A DNA stretch of 64,000 nucleotides from Clostridiales bacterium (GCA_012839295.1 DUNO01000054.1:1-64000); one strand, 5' to 3'; shown: positions 32,624-41,005, numbered from the stretch's first letter. Notes: generated by a model from the letters alone, not told the origin. Translations and numbers: made by a program.

Positions 32624-32988
32624 CCCTTCCCCACCCCCAATCCTACTCTTTGCAGGGCTTCCCGGATGTCCTCCTGCTCCAGCGGGAATAAAATATAGTG
32701 CCGCACCTTCAGGCGGATTCCCTCCATTGCATACTGGGGATGGTTGCTGACCATCACAAGGGGCAAATCCTTGCCCCACTCCGCCGCCTTCTTTGCAGCG
32801 GTCAGCGCCCTTGCATCGTCCACGATAATAAAGACTACCGCAATTTGTTCCGGTGCAGGGTTATAAAGAGGTTCTTCCATACCGTATTGCCGCAGGAGAA
32901 CCGGTGAATCCTCGCCAAGGCAAGCCCGCAGGTTCCCTTCTACATCATCGCGGCGTTTTCTTTGGTATCCAAGGATCGCAATTTCCAT
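32608..32988 (-). CDS. Stand-alone pseudo-receiver domain protein 1
   Basis: 126 residues from an ATG with GGAGGG 7 nt upstream; first gene of the injection-system regulatory operon. MEIAILGYQRKRRDDVEGNL lacks the acidic pair of true receivers. The third strand AVVFIIVDDARAL keeps Asp residues, the fourth strand is LPLVMVSNHPQYAMEGI, and the last is HYILFPLEQEDIREAL with Lys replaced by Phe. It is a CheY-like fold with an eroded active site and no output domain. It overlaps the second pseudo-receiver gene, so a fixed ratio or a heterodimer is likely. Confidence 0.7.
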   Translation of the reverse strand: MEIAILGYQRKRRDDVEGNLRACLGEDSPVLLRQYGMEEPLYNPAPEQIAVVFIIVDDARALTAAKKAAEWGKDLPLVMVSNHPQYAMEGIRLKVRHYILFPLEQEDIREALQRVGLGVGKGWKES

Positions 32989-33040
32989 CCAGGTACCCTC
33001 CTCTCTTTTATATGTTTATATATGTTCATGAAAACAAACC

Positions 33041-33069
33041 GTCCGACCTCGTTTCCTTCGAGATCGGAC
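33041..33069 (-). terminator. Leader hairpin (possible attenuator) before the regulatory operon
   Basis: GTCCGATCTCG pairs with CGAGGTCGGAC (11 bp, one G:U) around a 7-nt loop, followed on the transcript by GTTTGTTTTC. It lies between the promoter at 33076-33104 and the first gene. It could be a weak intrinsic terminator controlling entry into the operon. Confidence 0.5.
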
Positions 33070-33075
33070 ACCCCG

Positions 33076-33104
33076 ATTTTAGCAGTTTTGTCCCCCGGAA
33101 TCAA
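33076..33104 (-). promoter_or_regulatory. Promoter of the injection-system regulatory operon
   Basis: TTGATT (-35), 17-bp spacer, TAAAAT (-10) with TG one base before the -10. Transcription would start near 33070, about 80 nt before the first ATG, and pass through the leader hairpin. Confidence 0.65.
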
Positions 33105-33110
33105 TAAAAG

Positions 33111-33142
33111 GGGTACGAAATGCATTGAAAGGGTACGAAATG
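33111..33142. promoter_or_regulatory. Direct repeats GGGTACGAAATG, possible operator
   Basis: Two identical 12-bp copies (33111-33122 and 33131-33142) with a 20-bp pitch, lying 7 bp upstream of the -35 of the minus-strand promoter and about 75 bp upstream of the plus-strand promoter. The spacing of two helical turns suits a dimeric activator on one DNA face. Candidates are the SARP-type or LytTR regulators encoded on either side. Confidence 0.55.
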
Positions 33143-33217
33143 TAGAAAATCAGTCCGGTTTTTGGCAATTAGGGATTGACAAATTGAATTTTATCGTTCT
33201 CCTTTTTGACCCATTAC

Positions 33218-33246
33218 TTGACATTATTCGATTTAGTGAATATGAT
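33218..33246 (+). promoter_or_regulatory. Near-consensus promoter of the surface-protein/two-component operon
   Basis: TTGACA, 17-bp spacer, TATGAT. The transcript would start near 33253, giving a leader of about 85 nt. Another TTGACA (33176-33181) and a TTGACC nearby have no matching -10. Confidence 0.75.
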
Positions 33247-33337
33247 TAAAGTAACATTTAATGGAATTTTAGGGGATGAATTTATCGAAAAAAGCTGAGG
33301 AACCACAGCAACACAGCAATGAAAGATGGGTGAGAAT

Positions 33338-35782
33338 ATGAACAGACGATTTGTGGCGGCAATAACCGCTTTTATCCTGCTGTCGACAGTCTGCTTCCCA
33401 ATTCAGACGGCTTACGCAGACGATACTGACGTGGAACAAGAGGGAATTTCCATGCTTTCCGGGGAAGAACCCGGAGCGCTGAATTTTGGAGGGGACGAAG
33501 GACAGTCCTTGACCGGGCCGGATACACCAAATCCTGGGCAACCGGAAGCTGAAGCCGGCTTTTTACAGGAAGCCGGAGCTGATACACAGCAGGAACCGGA
33601 GGATATGCAGCAAGAGCCGGAGGATACACAGCAGGAAGCTCCGCCTCTCGAGGTGTACCGCCTCCACATGGACGACACGGACTTACGGCTCCTGACGGTG
33701 GGTCAAGACCCGGAAACGCTCCAGCTTCCTGAAACAGCCTATGCCGTCTACGGCCGTTTTGACGGTGTGGAATGCGAAATACAGTGGCACTATGATACGA
33801 TTGATCCGCTTACACCGGGACGGCAGCTCCTCACGGGGGATATCCTCCTGCCGGAGGGCTATGTATTTGGAGGGGAACCGCTTGTTGCATCTCTTCCTGT
33901 GCTGGTCTATGCCCCCGGGGGAGGCCCGCTGGTAAAGATCGCTTCCTGCATCGTTTCCAACTCCAACATCATTATTCCATTGGGCACAGACAGAGCCGAG
34001 CTCCCCAGGTTTTTTACACTCTTTGAGGATAAGGCTTTCCTGATCACAGAAGCACAGGATATGTTTTTTTGGCCGATAGAGCTGGATTTGGATCGGATCG
34101 ATCCCAGCGTACTAGGTACATACTATCCCTTCCGCTTAGAGCTGCCGGATGCCCTGGATCTGGGCAACCTTGCCTTCTATACCTTAAGCGTTCATGTGGT
34201 GCCCCAGGACAGAGTAGATTTAAGCGCCATAGGGCTTGATATAACCGGCAGCTATCTTATACAGTGGCTGTATCCTGCCCAAGACCCTATCCTGTGGGTA
34301 TCAGTGGATGACGGAGACTGGCACCCTGTTGAAGAATGGCCTGGTGCTGGGATGTATAACATTTACGGGCGTTTTGTATATAGCGGCAGTGGTGTGACCG
34401 GGCTGGAGCTGGATCCTGATAATTTGTCCACCGGGCATTTCTACCAATTTCAGATACAATATGACGGACAGCGGTTTTCCAACGTGCTAAACCTGGATCT
34501 GGTCAACAATACACTGCCCCGCACCGCCAATGATGTGGGAGGCGACCGCAATGGGGGCGACCGGGAGGAAAATCCGCCATTGGGCGGCGGTGGGACGTTT
34601 CCCCCGGCGGACAGTACGGAAAATGAGCCTCCAAAGGAGGAAGCGCCAGGAAATGATGTGGTACCCGGGAATCCGGAAGGCTCGGATAACGGCGGCCAGA
34701 CAATTCCCCCGCCAGCAACAGAAATACCTGATAACACCAGTAACCCTACCCCTGGTCCGGAAAAGCCATCGGAAGGATCCACCTCTTCAAAGCCGGGGGA
34801 GACATCGGGAGGCTCTGCCTCTTTAAAGCCGGAGACGACACCGGAGGGCTCCGTCTCTTTAAAGCCGGAGGTGACACCGGAGAGCTTTGCCTCTTCAAAG
34901 GCAGGAAAGACAACAGAGGGCTCTGCCTCTTCAAAGACAGGGAAGACAACGGAGGGTTCTGTCTCTTTAAAGCCAGAGATGACACCGGGTGGAGCCGCCT
35001 CTTTAAAGCCGGAGGACACACCGGCCGGCAATGCTTCCGGGTCGAAATCGGAGCAGCCTGCGGGCGCTGTTTTTACGCCTGCGCCAAATGCTGCCAGTAC
35101 TGGTGCGGTAAATACTCCCACGCCGCCGGTACAAACGACGCAAACACCAGCCGGTAGAAAGCAGAACCCCTCTCCCACAGCTCCCTCCGAGTATACGGAT
35201 GCACACGGTGTCACCCTGTTCGGAGACCGTCTTTCTGTAATGGCACAGGCAAATCCTGCCTATGTGTCATTTCTGCGGGATGGGCTTCGGGTTTCGGTTC
35301 CTACCTCATACGTGACAGGCCTTGGGCTGACAGCGGCGGACACCTTTACCGTCACCCTGTACCAGCCGGATGGGGACAGCTTTGTCGTGGGTTTCGCAGT
35401 AAACGGCATCCCTCTGACGGAGGAACTGCCGGAAGCCTTTTCCTTTTGCATCCCCTGGAGCGGGGACGCGGTTTCCTGTTCGATACAGGGCATGGATGCC
35501 ATCAACGCCTCCCTTGATAAAACCGCAGGTACAGCCGATTTCTCCCTGCGCTTTCCAGGAACCTATTCTTTGATACGGGAGGATATCCAATCGGTGCCGG
35601 TAATCCAGCAATCCACCGGCACGCCATCCCTTCCTCCAAGCATCACAGGTAAGGAAGCAGAGGACACCAGAGCGCGGGAGCCCTACTCCGATTCCTGGAT
35701 ACCCGCCGTCCTTGCAGGTCTGACCGGGCTTGCGGCGGCCTCCGCTTTCCTTTTTTGGAGGAAGAAAGGGGGCAAACCATGA
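33338..35782 (+). CDS. Secreted Pro/Ser/Thr-repeat surface protein with C-terminal membrane anchor
   Basis: 815 residues from an ATG with GGGTGA upstream (another ATG at 33326). A signal peptide (about 1-28, ending TAYADD) is followed by an acidic QQEPED repeat stretch, two beta-rich regions (about 100-390), a long low-complexity region (about 395-620) built of Ser-Leu-Lys-Pro-Glu-x-Thr-Pro-type units, a further folded domain (about 625-750), and a C-terminal hydrophobic span with a basic tail (AGLTGLAAASAFLFW then RKKGGKP). No LPxTG is seen, so anchoring is in the membrane, not sortase-linked. The stop overlaps the next start (ATGA). It could be a sensory or adhesive partner of the histidine kinase. 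No family was recognised. Confidence 0.8.
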   Translation: MNRRFVAAITAFILLSTVCFPIQTAYADDTDVEQEGISMLSGEEPGALNFGGDEGQSLTGPDTPNPGQPEAEAGFLQEAGADTQQEPEDMQQEPEDTQQEAPPLEVYRLHMDDTDLRLLTVGQDPETLQLPETAYAVYGRFDGVECEIQWHYDTIDPLTPGRQLLTGDILLPEGYVFGGEPLVASLPVLVYAPGGGPLVKIASCIVSNSNIIIPLGTDRAELPRFFTLFEDKAFLITEAQDMFFWPIELDLDRIDPSVLGTYYPFRLELPDALDLGNLAFYTLSVHVVPQDRVDLSAIGLDITGSYLIQWLYPAQDPILWVSVDDGDWHPVEEWPGAGMYNIYGRFVYSGSGVTGLELDPDNLSTGHFYQFQIQYDGQRFSNVLNLDLVNNTLPRTANDVGGDRNGGDREENPPLGGGGTFPPADSTENEPPKEEAPGNDVVPGNPEGSDNGGQTIPPPATEIPDNTSNPTPGPEKPSEGSTSSKPGETSGGSASLKPETTPEGSVSLKPEVTPESFASSKAGKTTEGSASSKTGKTTEGSVSLKPEMTPGGAASLKPEDTPAGNASGSKSEQPAGAVFTPAPNAASTGAVNTPTPPVQTTQTPAGRKQNPSPTAPSEYTDAHGVTLFGDRLSVMAQANPAYVSFLRDGLRVSVPTSYVTGLGLTAADTFTVTLYQPDGDSFVVGFAVNGIPLTEELPEAFSFCIPWSGDAVSCSIQGMDAINASLDKTAGTADFSLRFPGTYSLIREDIQSVPVIQQSTGTPSLPPSITGKEAEDTRAREPYSDSWIPAVLAGLTGLAAASAFLFWRKKGGKP

Positions 35783-37758
35783 AGCCAAAAAAGAGCTGCC
35801 GATATCTTTTTTGGGTAGCTCTTTGGCTCGTCCTATTTCTTTTATCCGCGGCTTCATTTTATCTTCTCCACGAATTCGATAACAAATATACCACCAAGGG
35901 GCCACAGCCAAAAAGCGGCATACTGATGCTGGAGGAAAACACCCTTGCCCAGTATCCCGTCCTCTTTTTGGTCAGCGATTGGGAAATCTACCGGGACAGG
36001 CTGCTCACACCGGAGGATTTTGCTGAAAATCCCCCTCTCCCGGACGAGCTTGTCTTTATCGGCCAATACGGCGGTCTGGAGGGGCGGCTGAAGGAAAATG
36101 CCAGCCCCCGCAGTCCCCATGGCAGTGCTACCTACCGGCTGAATATTGCCTTGCCCGCCGAGGGCAGAAGCTATACGCTGGAGCTGCCAGAGATCTATTC
36201 GGCATATAAGCTTTATATTAATGGTATACTGATGAAGGAAATAGGCAGTCCCGATCCCGGGAGCTACCGGGCGGAGACAGGCATTGCCTCAGTGACGGTG
36301 CAGGCGGCGGTGCGCATGGAAATCCTCATTGCCGTTTCCGATTACAGCCACTTTTACAGCGGCATGGTCTATCCACCGGCTTTTGGGGAGCCTTCTGCTG
36401 TGGCAGGGCTGATGAATCAGCGCCTGATCCTGCGCACCCTGGTATGTGCAGTGTCTCTATGTATTGGCTTTCTGTATCTGCTTTTGGGCGTATTTAGTAG
36501 CGCAGGCCGAAAAAAAGATCCCCGAAGCCCACTGCCCTTTCTCTATGCCTCCCTCTGTCTGGCCTTCACGTTGTACATATGCTATCCGGTGGTCAAAACG
36601 TTATCCCAGGGCGGGCTTAGGCTGTATCATGCCGAAGCCTTCGCTTACTGTGCCATGCTCCTATTAATTTTGTGGATACAGGATAAGCTCACCGGCATAG
36701 ACCGGCGATGGACGGGGATTTCCGCCGCCTTTGGCGTTTTCACCTGTGCCATTGCTCTGGTATTTCCGCTGTTAATGGGGAACAGCTTGAACCTGATGAC
36801 CGCCTATTCCCGCCTGATCGGGGTGTACACCTGGGCATGCGCTATCTATTTGACCGCCGGCGCAGCCTGGTCGCTCTACCGCAGAAAAACCTACAGCAAG
36901 CTGATGCTGACAGGTATGGCCGTGTTCGATGCCGCCCTCGTGATGGACCGCATATATCCCCTATTTGAACCTATCCGCTTTGGCTGGTTTACCGAGCTCG
37001 CCGGCGGCGTCCTGGTGCTGTGCATCGGCATCGCCATGGCGTTTGAAATTGCCGGCCAACTCCGGCTGCAGCAGGCGATGGAGGCAAGAGCCAAAAGCGT
37101 CACCAAAATGCTGGAGGTGCAGCGGGCCTATTACCCCATCCTGCTGGAAAAAGAACAGGAAGCAAGAGCCGCCCGCCATGATCTGCGCCATCACATCATC
37201 ATGCTTCGGGAGCTGCTCGAAAACGGGGATATGACAAAGCTTAAAGCTTATCTTGAAGCCTACAGCGACAAACGGATTCTAACCGTGTCCATGTCCTACT
37301 GCCGCCACTACGTCACGGATATGCTCCTACGGATGTATGCGGGTCTTGCCGCAGAACAGGACATACCCTTCCGGGTGGAGGCAAAGCTGCCTGAGACACT
37401 ATCAGTAGACGATGTGGACTTGTGTGTCGTCCTATCCAACCTCTTGGAAAATGCACTGGAAGCCTCGGCGCTTATACCTGCCCACCAGCGCAATATTCTT
37501 GTGCGGATCGGGTGCAAACACGGATGGCTGGTGCTTTTGATAGAAAACGAATTTGACGGTCAGGTAAAGACAGAAAACGGACACTTTTTCTCCCGCAAGC
37601 AAAAAAACCGGGAAGGTATCGGACTCGCTTCGGTGGGGATCGTGGCTAGCCGCTACGGCGGCAACGTCCATTTCTATCCCGAGGGAAATACTTTTTACAG
37701 CGAGGTGTTTCTCCCCGAGCAGCAGAATATACAAAATACAAAGGAGGCAAAATCATGA
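35779..37758 (+). CDS. Sensor histidine kinase with 7TM receptor region and GHKL catalytic domain
   Basis: 659 residues from an ATG that overlaps the upstream stop, with AAAGGGGG as ribosome-binding site. One N-terminal membrane span, then an extracytoplasmic jelly-roll-like domain (about 50-215; SATYRLNIALPAEGRSYTLELPEIYSAYKLYINGILM resembles 7TMR-DISM extracellular modules), then seven hydrophobic spans (about 220-435), a helix with the likely phospho-His in ARHDLRHHIIML, an N-box NLLENALEAS and a G-box GIGLASV. The catalytic part is of the AgrC/HPK10 GHKL type, which pairs with LytTR regulators. That matches the next gene, whose ATG overlaps its stop. Confidence 0.87.
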   Translation: MKPKKSCRYLFWVALWLVLFLLSAASFYLLHEFDNKYTTKGPQPKSGILMLEENTLAQYPVLFLVSDWEIYRDRLLTPEDFAENPPLPDELVFIGQYGGLEGRLKENASPRSPHGSATYRLNIALPAEGRSYTLELPEIYSAYKLYINGILMKEIGSPDPGSYRAETGIASVTVQAAVRMEILIAVSDYSHFYSGMVYPPAFGEPSAVAGLMNQRLILRTLVCAVSLCIGFLYLLLGVFSSAGRKKDPRSPLPFLYASLCLAFTLYICYPVVKTLSQGGLRLYHAEAFAYCAMLLLILWIQDKLTGIDRRWTGISAAFGVFTCAIALVFPLLMGNSLNLMTAYSRLIGVYTWACAIYLTAGAAWSLYRRKTYSKLMLTGMAVFDAALVMDRIYPLFEPIRFGWFTELAGGVLVLCIGIAMAFEIAGQLRLQQAMEARAKSVTKMLEVQRAYYPILLEKEQEARAARHDLRHHIIMLRELLENGDMTKLKAYLEAYSDKRILTVSMSYCRHYVTDMLLRMYAGLAAEQDIPFRVEAKLPETLSVDDVDLCVVLSNLLENALEASALIPAHQRNILVRIGCKHGWLVLLIENEFDGQVKTENGHFFSRKQKNREGIGLASVGIVASRYGGNVHFYPEGNTFYSEVFLPEQQNIQNTKEAKS

Positions 37759-38471
37759 AAATTGCAATCTGCGAGGATAGAAAGGAAGATGCAAAAAAGC
37801 TGCAAATACTCCTTGGGCGTTACCTGCAGACACAGGGCTTTGCTGCAGAGGTAGACTTTTTCGAAAGCGGAGAAGCCCTCCTGTCCAACTTCAAACCAGG
37901 CAAGTACAGGATCATTTTCATGGACATCTTCATGACCCCAGGCGGACTGACAGGCATGGACACCGCCCAAAAAATCCACGCCTCTGACGAGGAAGCCGCC
38001 ATCATCTTCACCACCACCAGCGAAGACTTTGGTATTGCAGGCTATGACGTGGCAGTCTACTACATCGTCAAGCCGGTAACCGAAACCGACTTTCTACGAG
38101 CCATGAAAAAATGCCAAAAACAGATGGAACGCTATTGCAAAGCCCTAGAAATCATGGTAAACCGCCAACTAATCCCCCTCCGCCTCCACGACATCATCTA
38201 TGTAGAAGCCCAAAGAAAAAACTGCATCTTCATAACCACCCAAGGAGAGCTCCGCTCAAATATGGTATTTGATACACTAACAGCCACCCTATCTGAACTC
38301 CCCTTCCTCCGCTGCCACCGCAGCTACATCGTCAACCTCACCCACATACAAAACATACAAGAAATGGATTTCATCACCACCACCTCCCATAAAATCCCCA
38401 TCAGCAGAAGCTTCCTCCCAAAAGTACAAAACCAATTCCAACAGTTCCTAAAAAATGAACTAAAAAACTAA
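37755..38471 (+). CDS. LytTR-family response regulator
   Basis: 238 residues: a receiver domain with acidic pair CEDRKED, phospho-acceptor Asp in IIFMDIFM (about residue 57) and Lys in YYIVKPVTE (about 112), then a LytTR DNA-binding domain (about 135-235; IPLRLHDIIYVEAQRKNCIF and FLRCHRSYIVNLTHI). LytTR proteins bind pairs of direct repeats and act as activators. Possible targets include its own promoter and the divergent injection-system promoter. The 3' third of the gene has a marked C/A excess over G/T on the coding strand, unlike the upstream genes of the operon. Confidence 0.9.
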   Translation: MKIAICEDRKEDAKKLQILLGRYLQTQGFAAEVDFFESGEALLSNFKPGKYRIIFMDIFMTPGGLTGMDTAQKIHASDEEAAIIFTTTSEDFGIAGYDVAVYYIVKPVTETDFLRAMKKCQKQMERYCKALEIMVNRQLIPLRLHDIIYVEAQRKNCIFITTQGELRSNMVFDTLTATLSELPFLRCHRSYIVNLTHIQNIQEMDFITTTSHKIPISRSFLPKVQNQFQQFLKNELKN

Positions 38472-38502
38472 AAAGCAGCTACCTAAGTCCATAACCTATC
38501 GC

Positions 38503-38683
38503 GGTCAGGGAGCCAGAGTACACAGGCACCGAAATGTATTTCATTTGCCGTTACATTCGAAGAAAAATGTCCGCTATAGGAATACATGCTTCTCTTCGCA
38601 TGTATTCCTATAGCGGACATTTTTCTTCGGATGTAGAGGCAATGAAATCCATTTCGGTACCTGTGTACTCTGGCTCCCTGACC
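38503..38683. repeat. 181-bp near-perfect palindrome between convergent genes
   Basis: The left arm 38503-38589 (87 nt) and right arm 38598-38683 (86 nt) are inverted copies with only a handful of differences, around an 8-nt loop TTCTCTTC. The outer ends are GGTCAGGGAGCCAGAG, and the innermost 30 bp are perfect. It separates the plus-strand regulator operon from pnp and could stop transcription from both sides. It also looks like a non-autonomous palindromic element. Confidence 0.85.
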
Positions 38684-38711
38684 TCACCACCTACATCTTA
38701 ATTATATCTTT

Positions 38712-40802
38712 TTACTGCTGCACATCCTTCATACTAAAGCTAATCCTACCCATCTTATCCTGCCCTAAGCATACCACCTTCACCACATCACCAAGAGTAA
38801 GCACATCCTCCACATGCTCCACCCTCTGCCGTGAAATCTTCGAGATATGAACCATACCTTCCTTACCAGGCGCAAATTCAATAAATGCCCCGAAATCCTT
38901 AATGCTTACAACCTTACCGGTATAGATCTGTCCCTCTTCAAATTCAGTCACAATCATCTGGATAATATCAACTGCCTTCTGTATGCTCTCCTTGTCAACG
39001 CCGCATACAGAAACTGCACCGTCGTCGGTAATATCAATCTTAACACCAGTCTGGTCAATAATCGCATTGATCGTCTTACCTCTCTGTCCAACAACCTCAC
39101 CGATCTTAGAAGGATCGATCTTGATCTGGACAATCTTCGGTGAATAAGGTCCGACCTCCGGTCTTGGCTCAGAGATTACCGGAGCCATAACCTCATCTAA
39201 AATATAGGTTCTGGCTTTTTTTGTCTGGTAAATAGCCTTTTCAATAATTTCCCTTGTCAGTCCATGGATCTTAATGTCCATCTGGATTGCAGTGATGCCC
39301 TTATGGGTACCTGCCACCTTGAAATCCATGTCCCCGAAGAAGTCCTCCAATCCCTGGATATCTGTTAAAAGAATATAATCATCATCCGTATCACCGGTTA
39401 CAAGCCCTACGGAAATACCGGCAACCATAGCCTTAATCGGTACACCTGCTGCCATTAAGGACAGGGTGGAAGCACAGATACTGCCCTGTGAGGTGGAACC
39501 GTTGGATTCCAGCACCTCAGATACGGTACGGATTGCATAAGGGAATTCCTCCTCGGAAGGAAGCACAGGCACAAGTGCCTTCTCTGCCAAAGCTCCATGT
39601 CCAATCTCGCGTCTTCCCGGTCCCCTGGAAGGCCTTGTCTCACCAACGGAATAGGAAGGGAAATTATAATGGTGCATATATCTCTTGCTGGTATCATTTT
39701 CATCAATACCGTCAAGCCTCTGGATCTCAGCCAATGCTCCCAGGGTAGTAATTGTAAGCACCTGGGTCTGTCCACGGGTGAACATGCCTGATCCATGGGT
39801 TCTTGGCAATACATCAATCTCAGCGGCAAGCTTGCGGATCTGATCTATCTTTCTGCCGTCAGGACGCTTCTGGTCCTTTAAGATCATCTTGCGGACCGTC
39901 TTCTTCTGGAATTTATAAATCGCTTCGCCAAGCAAAGGAATCCACTCCGGATGCTCCTCTTCATAGCGGGCAACTAATTTGTCCGTGATCTGCCTGATGT
40001 TTTCTTCCCTGACCTGCTTCTCGTCTGTAAATACGGCTTCTTCCATCGCCTGCGGCGTAATGAAATTAACCATATCCTCATAAAGGTCGGCGGGCGTATC
40101 ACATACGATATAGGAATGCTTTGGCTTACCTACTTCAGCTACGATTGTATCAATGAATTCAATAATCTGCTGGTTTACTGCGTGTGCGGCAAAGATAGCC
40201 TCAATCATCTTATCCTCCGGAACCTCTTCTGCTCCGGCCTCGATCATGATTACTTTATCCCTGGTAGAGGCTACCGTAAGGGCTAAGGTGGACTGCTCCC
40301 TCTCTGCTGAGGTAGGGTTAAATACCAGCTTACCATCTACCATACCGACCATAGTGGATGCGGTAGGTCCCTCAAATGGAATATCAGAAATAGAGGCTGC
40401 AATTGCAGAGCCAAGCATGGCTGTTACCTCCGGGGAACAATCCTGGTCAACACATAATACCAGGTTATTCAGGGTAACATCATTTCTGTAATCCTTGGGG
40501 AATAAAGGTCTCATGGGACGGTCAATGACACGGGAGGTAAGCACCGCATTCTCGGATGCCTTTCCTTCCCTCTTAATGAAGCCTCCGGGAATCTTGCCCA
40601 CGGCATATAGCTTTTCTTCATACTCTACACTTAATGGGAAGAAATCAATCCCTTCCCTCGGCTTATCGGAAGCTGTTGCTGTTGATAATACAACGGTATC
40701 ACCATAGTGCATTAAGGCTGCACCATTTGCCTGGGCTGCTACCCTGCCAATTTCGACGGTCAGAGTCCTGCCCGCCAATTCCATAGAAAAACTTTTGTAC
40801 AT
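38712..40802 (-). CDS. pnp: Polyribonucleotide nucleotidyltransferase (PNPase)
   Basis: 696 residues from the ATG of MYKSFSMELAGRTLTVEIGRVA, which has AAGGAG upstream (an extension to 40871 has none). Two RNase PH domains, the second with the conserved RPDGRKIDQIR and HGSGMFTRGQTQVL, the KH domain (KIGEVVGQRGKTINAI) and the S1 domain (YTGKVVSIKDFGAFIEF...GMVHISKI). It performs phosphorolytic 3'-5' RNA decay and is part of the degradosome. In relatives it follows rpsO directly; here a 10-kb transport region separates them, and pnp has its own promoter and structured leader. Confidence 0.97.
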   Translation of the reverse strand: MYKSFSMELAGRTLTVEIGRVAAQANGAALMHYGDTVVLSTATASDKPREGIDFFPLSVEYEEKLYAVGKIPGGFIKREGKASENAVLTSRVIDRPMRPLFPKDYRNDVTLNNLVLCVDQDCSPEVTAMLGSAIAASISDIPFEGPTASTMVGMVDGKLVFNPTSAEREQSTLALTVASTRDKVIMIEAGAEEVPEDKMIEAIFAAHAVNQQIIEFIDTIVAEVGKPKHSYIVCDTPADLYEDMVNFITPQAMEEAVFTDEKQVREENIRQITDKLVARYEEEHPEWIPLLGEAIYKFQKKTVRKMILKDQKRPDGRKIDQIRKLAAEIDVLPRTHGSGMFTRGQTQVLTITTLGALAEIQRLDGIDENDTSKRYMHHYNFPSYSVGETRPSRGPGRREIGHGALAEKALVPVLPSEEEFPYAIRTVSEVLESNGSTSQGSICASTLSLMAAGVPIKAMVAGISVGLVTGDTDDDYILLTDIQGLEDFFGDMDFKVAGTHKGITAIQMDIKIHGLTREIIEKAIYQTKKARTYILDEVMAPVISEPRPEVGPYSPKIVQIKIDPSKIGEVVGQRGKTINAIIDQTGVKIDITDDGAVSVCGVDKESIQKAVDIIQMIVTEFEEGQIYTGKVVSIKDFGAFIEFAPGKEGMVHISKISRQRVEHVEDVLTLGDVVKVVCLGQDKMGRISFSMKDVQQ

Positions 40803-40894
40803 ATATTCTAATCTCCTTTTCTCTTTGGACAAGGGAACCGGATCCTTTACAAAGGTATTGAAAGAACCCACAATTGGACCCCATGTCCTTTACT

Positions 40895-40988
40895 AGAGTC
40901 GGAGGAACCGAAACAACTGAAAAACCTACCGGTGCCTTTCCTGCCCGATAACCTTTTCAGAAGTCTCGGGTTGTCCTCCCGCCACTCT
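40895..40988 (-). promoter_or_regulatory. Structured leader of pnp
   Basis: AGAGTGGCGGGAGGA near the transcript start pairs with TCCTCCGACTCT about 80 nt later, closing a long imperfect stem-loop between promoter and gene. Known: pnp is autoregulated in other bacteria through cleavage of a 5' leader hairpin. A similar role here is inferred. Confidence 0.5.
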
Positions 40989-40996
40989 GATTTTAT

Positions 40997-41005
40997 ATTA
41001 TACCA
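40997..41005 (-). promoter_or_regulatory. Extended -10 promoter of pnp
   Basis: TGGTATAAT: consensus TATAAT with TG one base before it. No good -35 at 17 bp (TTGTAG lies 20 bp upstream), which fits an extended -10 promoter. Confidence 0.6.

Noticed and set aside
1905-32988. Prophage or R-type tailocin
   Set aside because: No capsid, terminase, portal, integrase, holin or endolysin; presence of the Afp15-like ATPase, DUF4255 terminator, two tube paralogues and DUF6760-like protein points to an eCIS-type system.
1905-32988. Canonical type VI secretion system
   Set aside because: No TssJ/L/M membrane complex, TssB/C pair or ClpV; the sheath is a single phage/Afp-type protein.
33160-33210. Second promoter from the TTGACA at 33176
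   Set aside because: No -10-like hexamer at 15-19 bp spacing.
34450-35214. Minus-strand 254-codon frame opposite the surface protein
   Set aside because: Mirror of the Ser/Pro/Lys repeat region; no start site and low-complexity composition.
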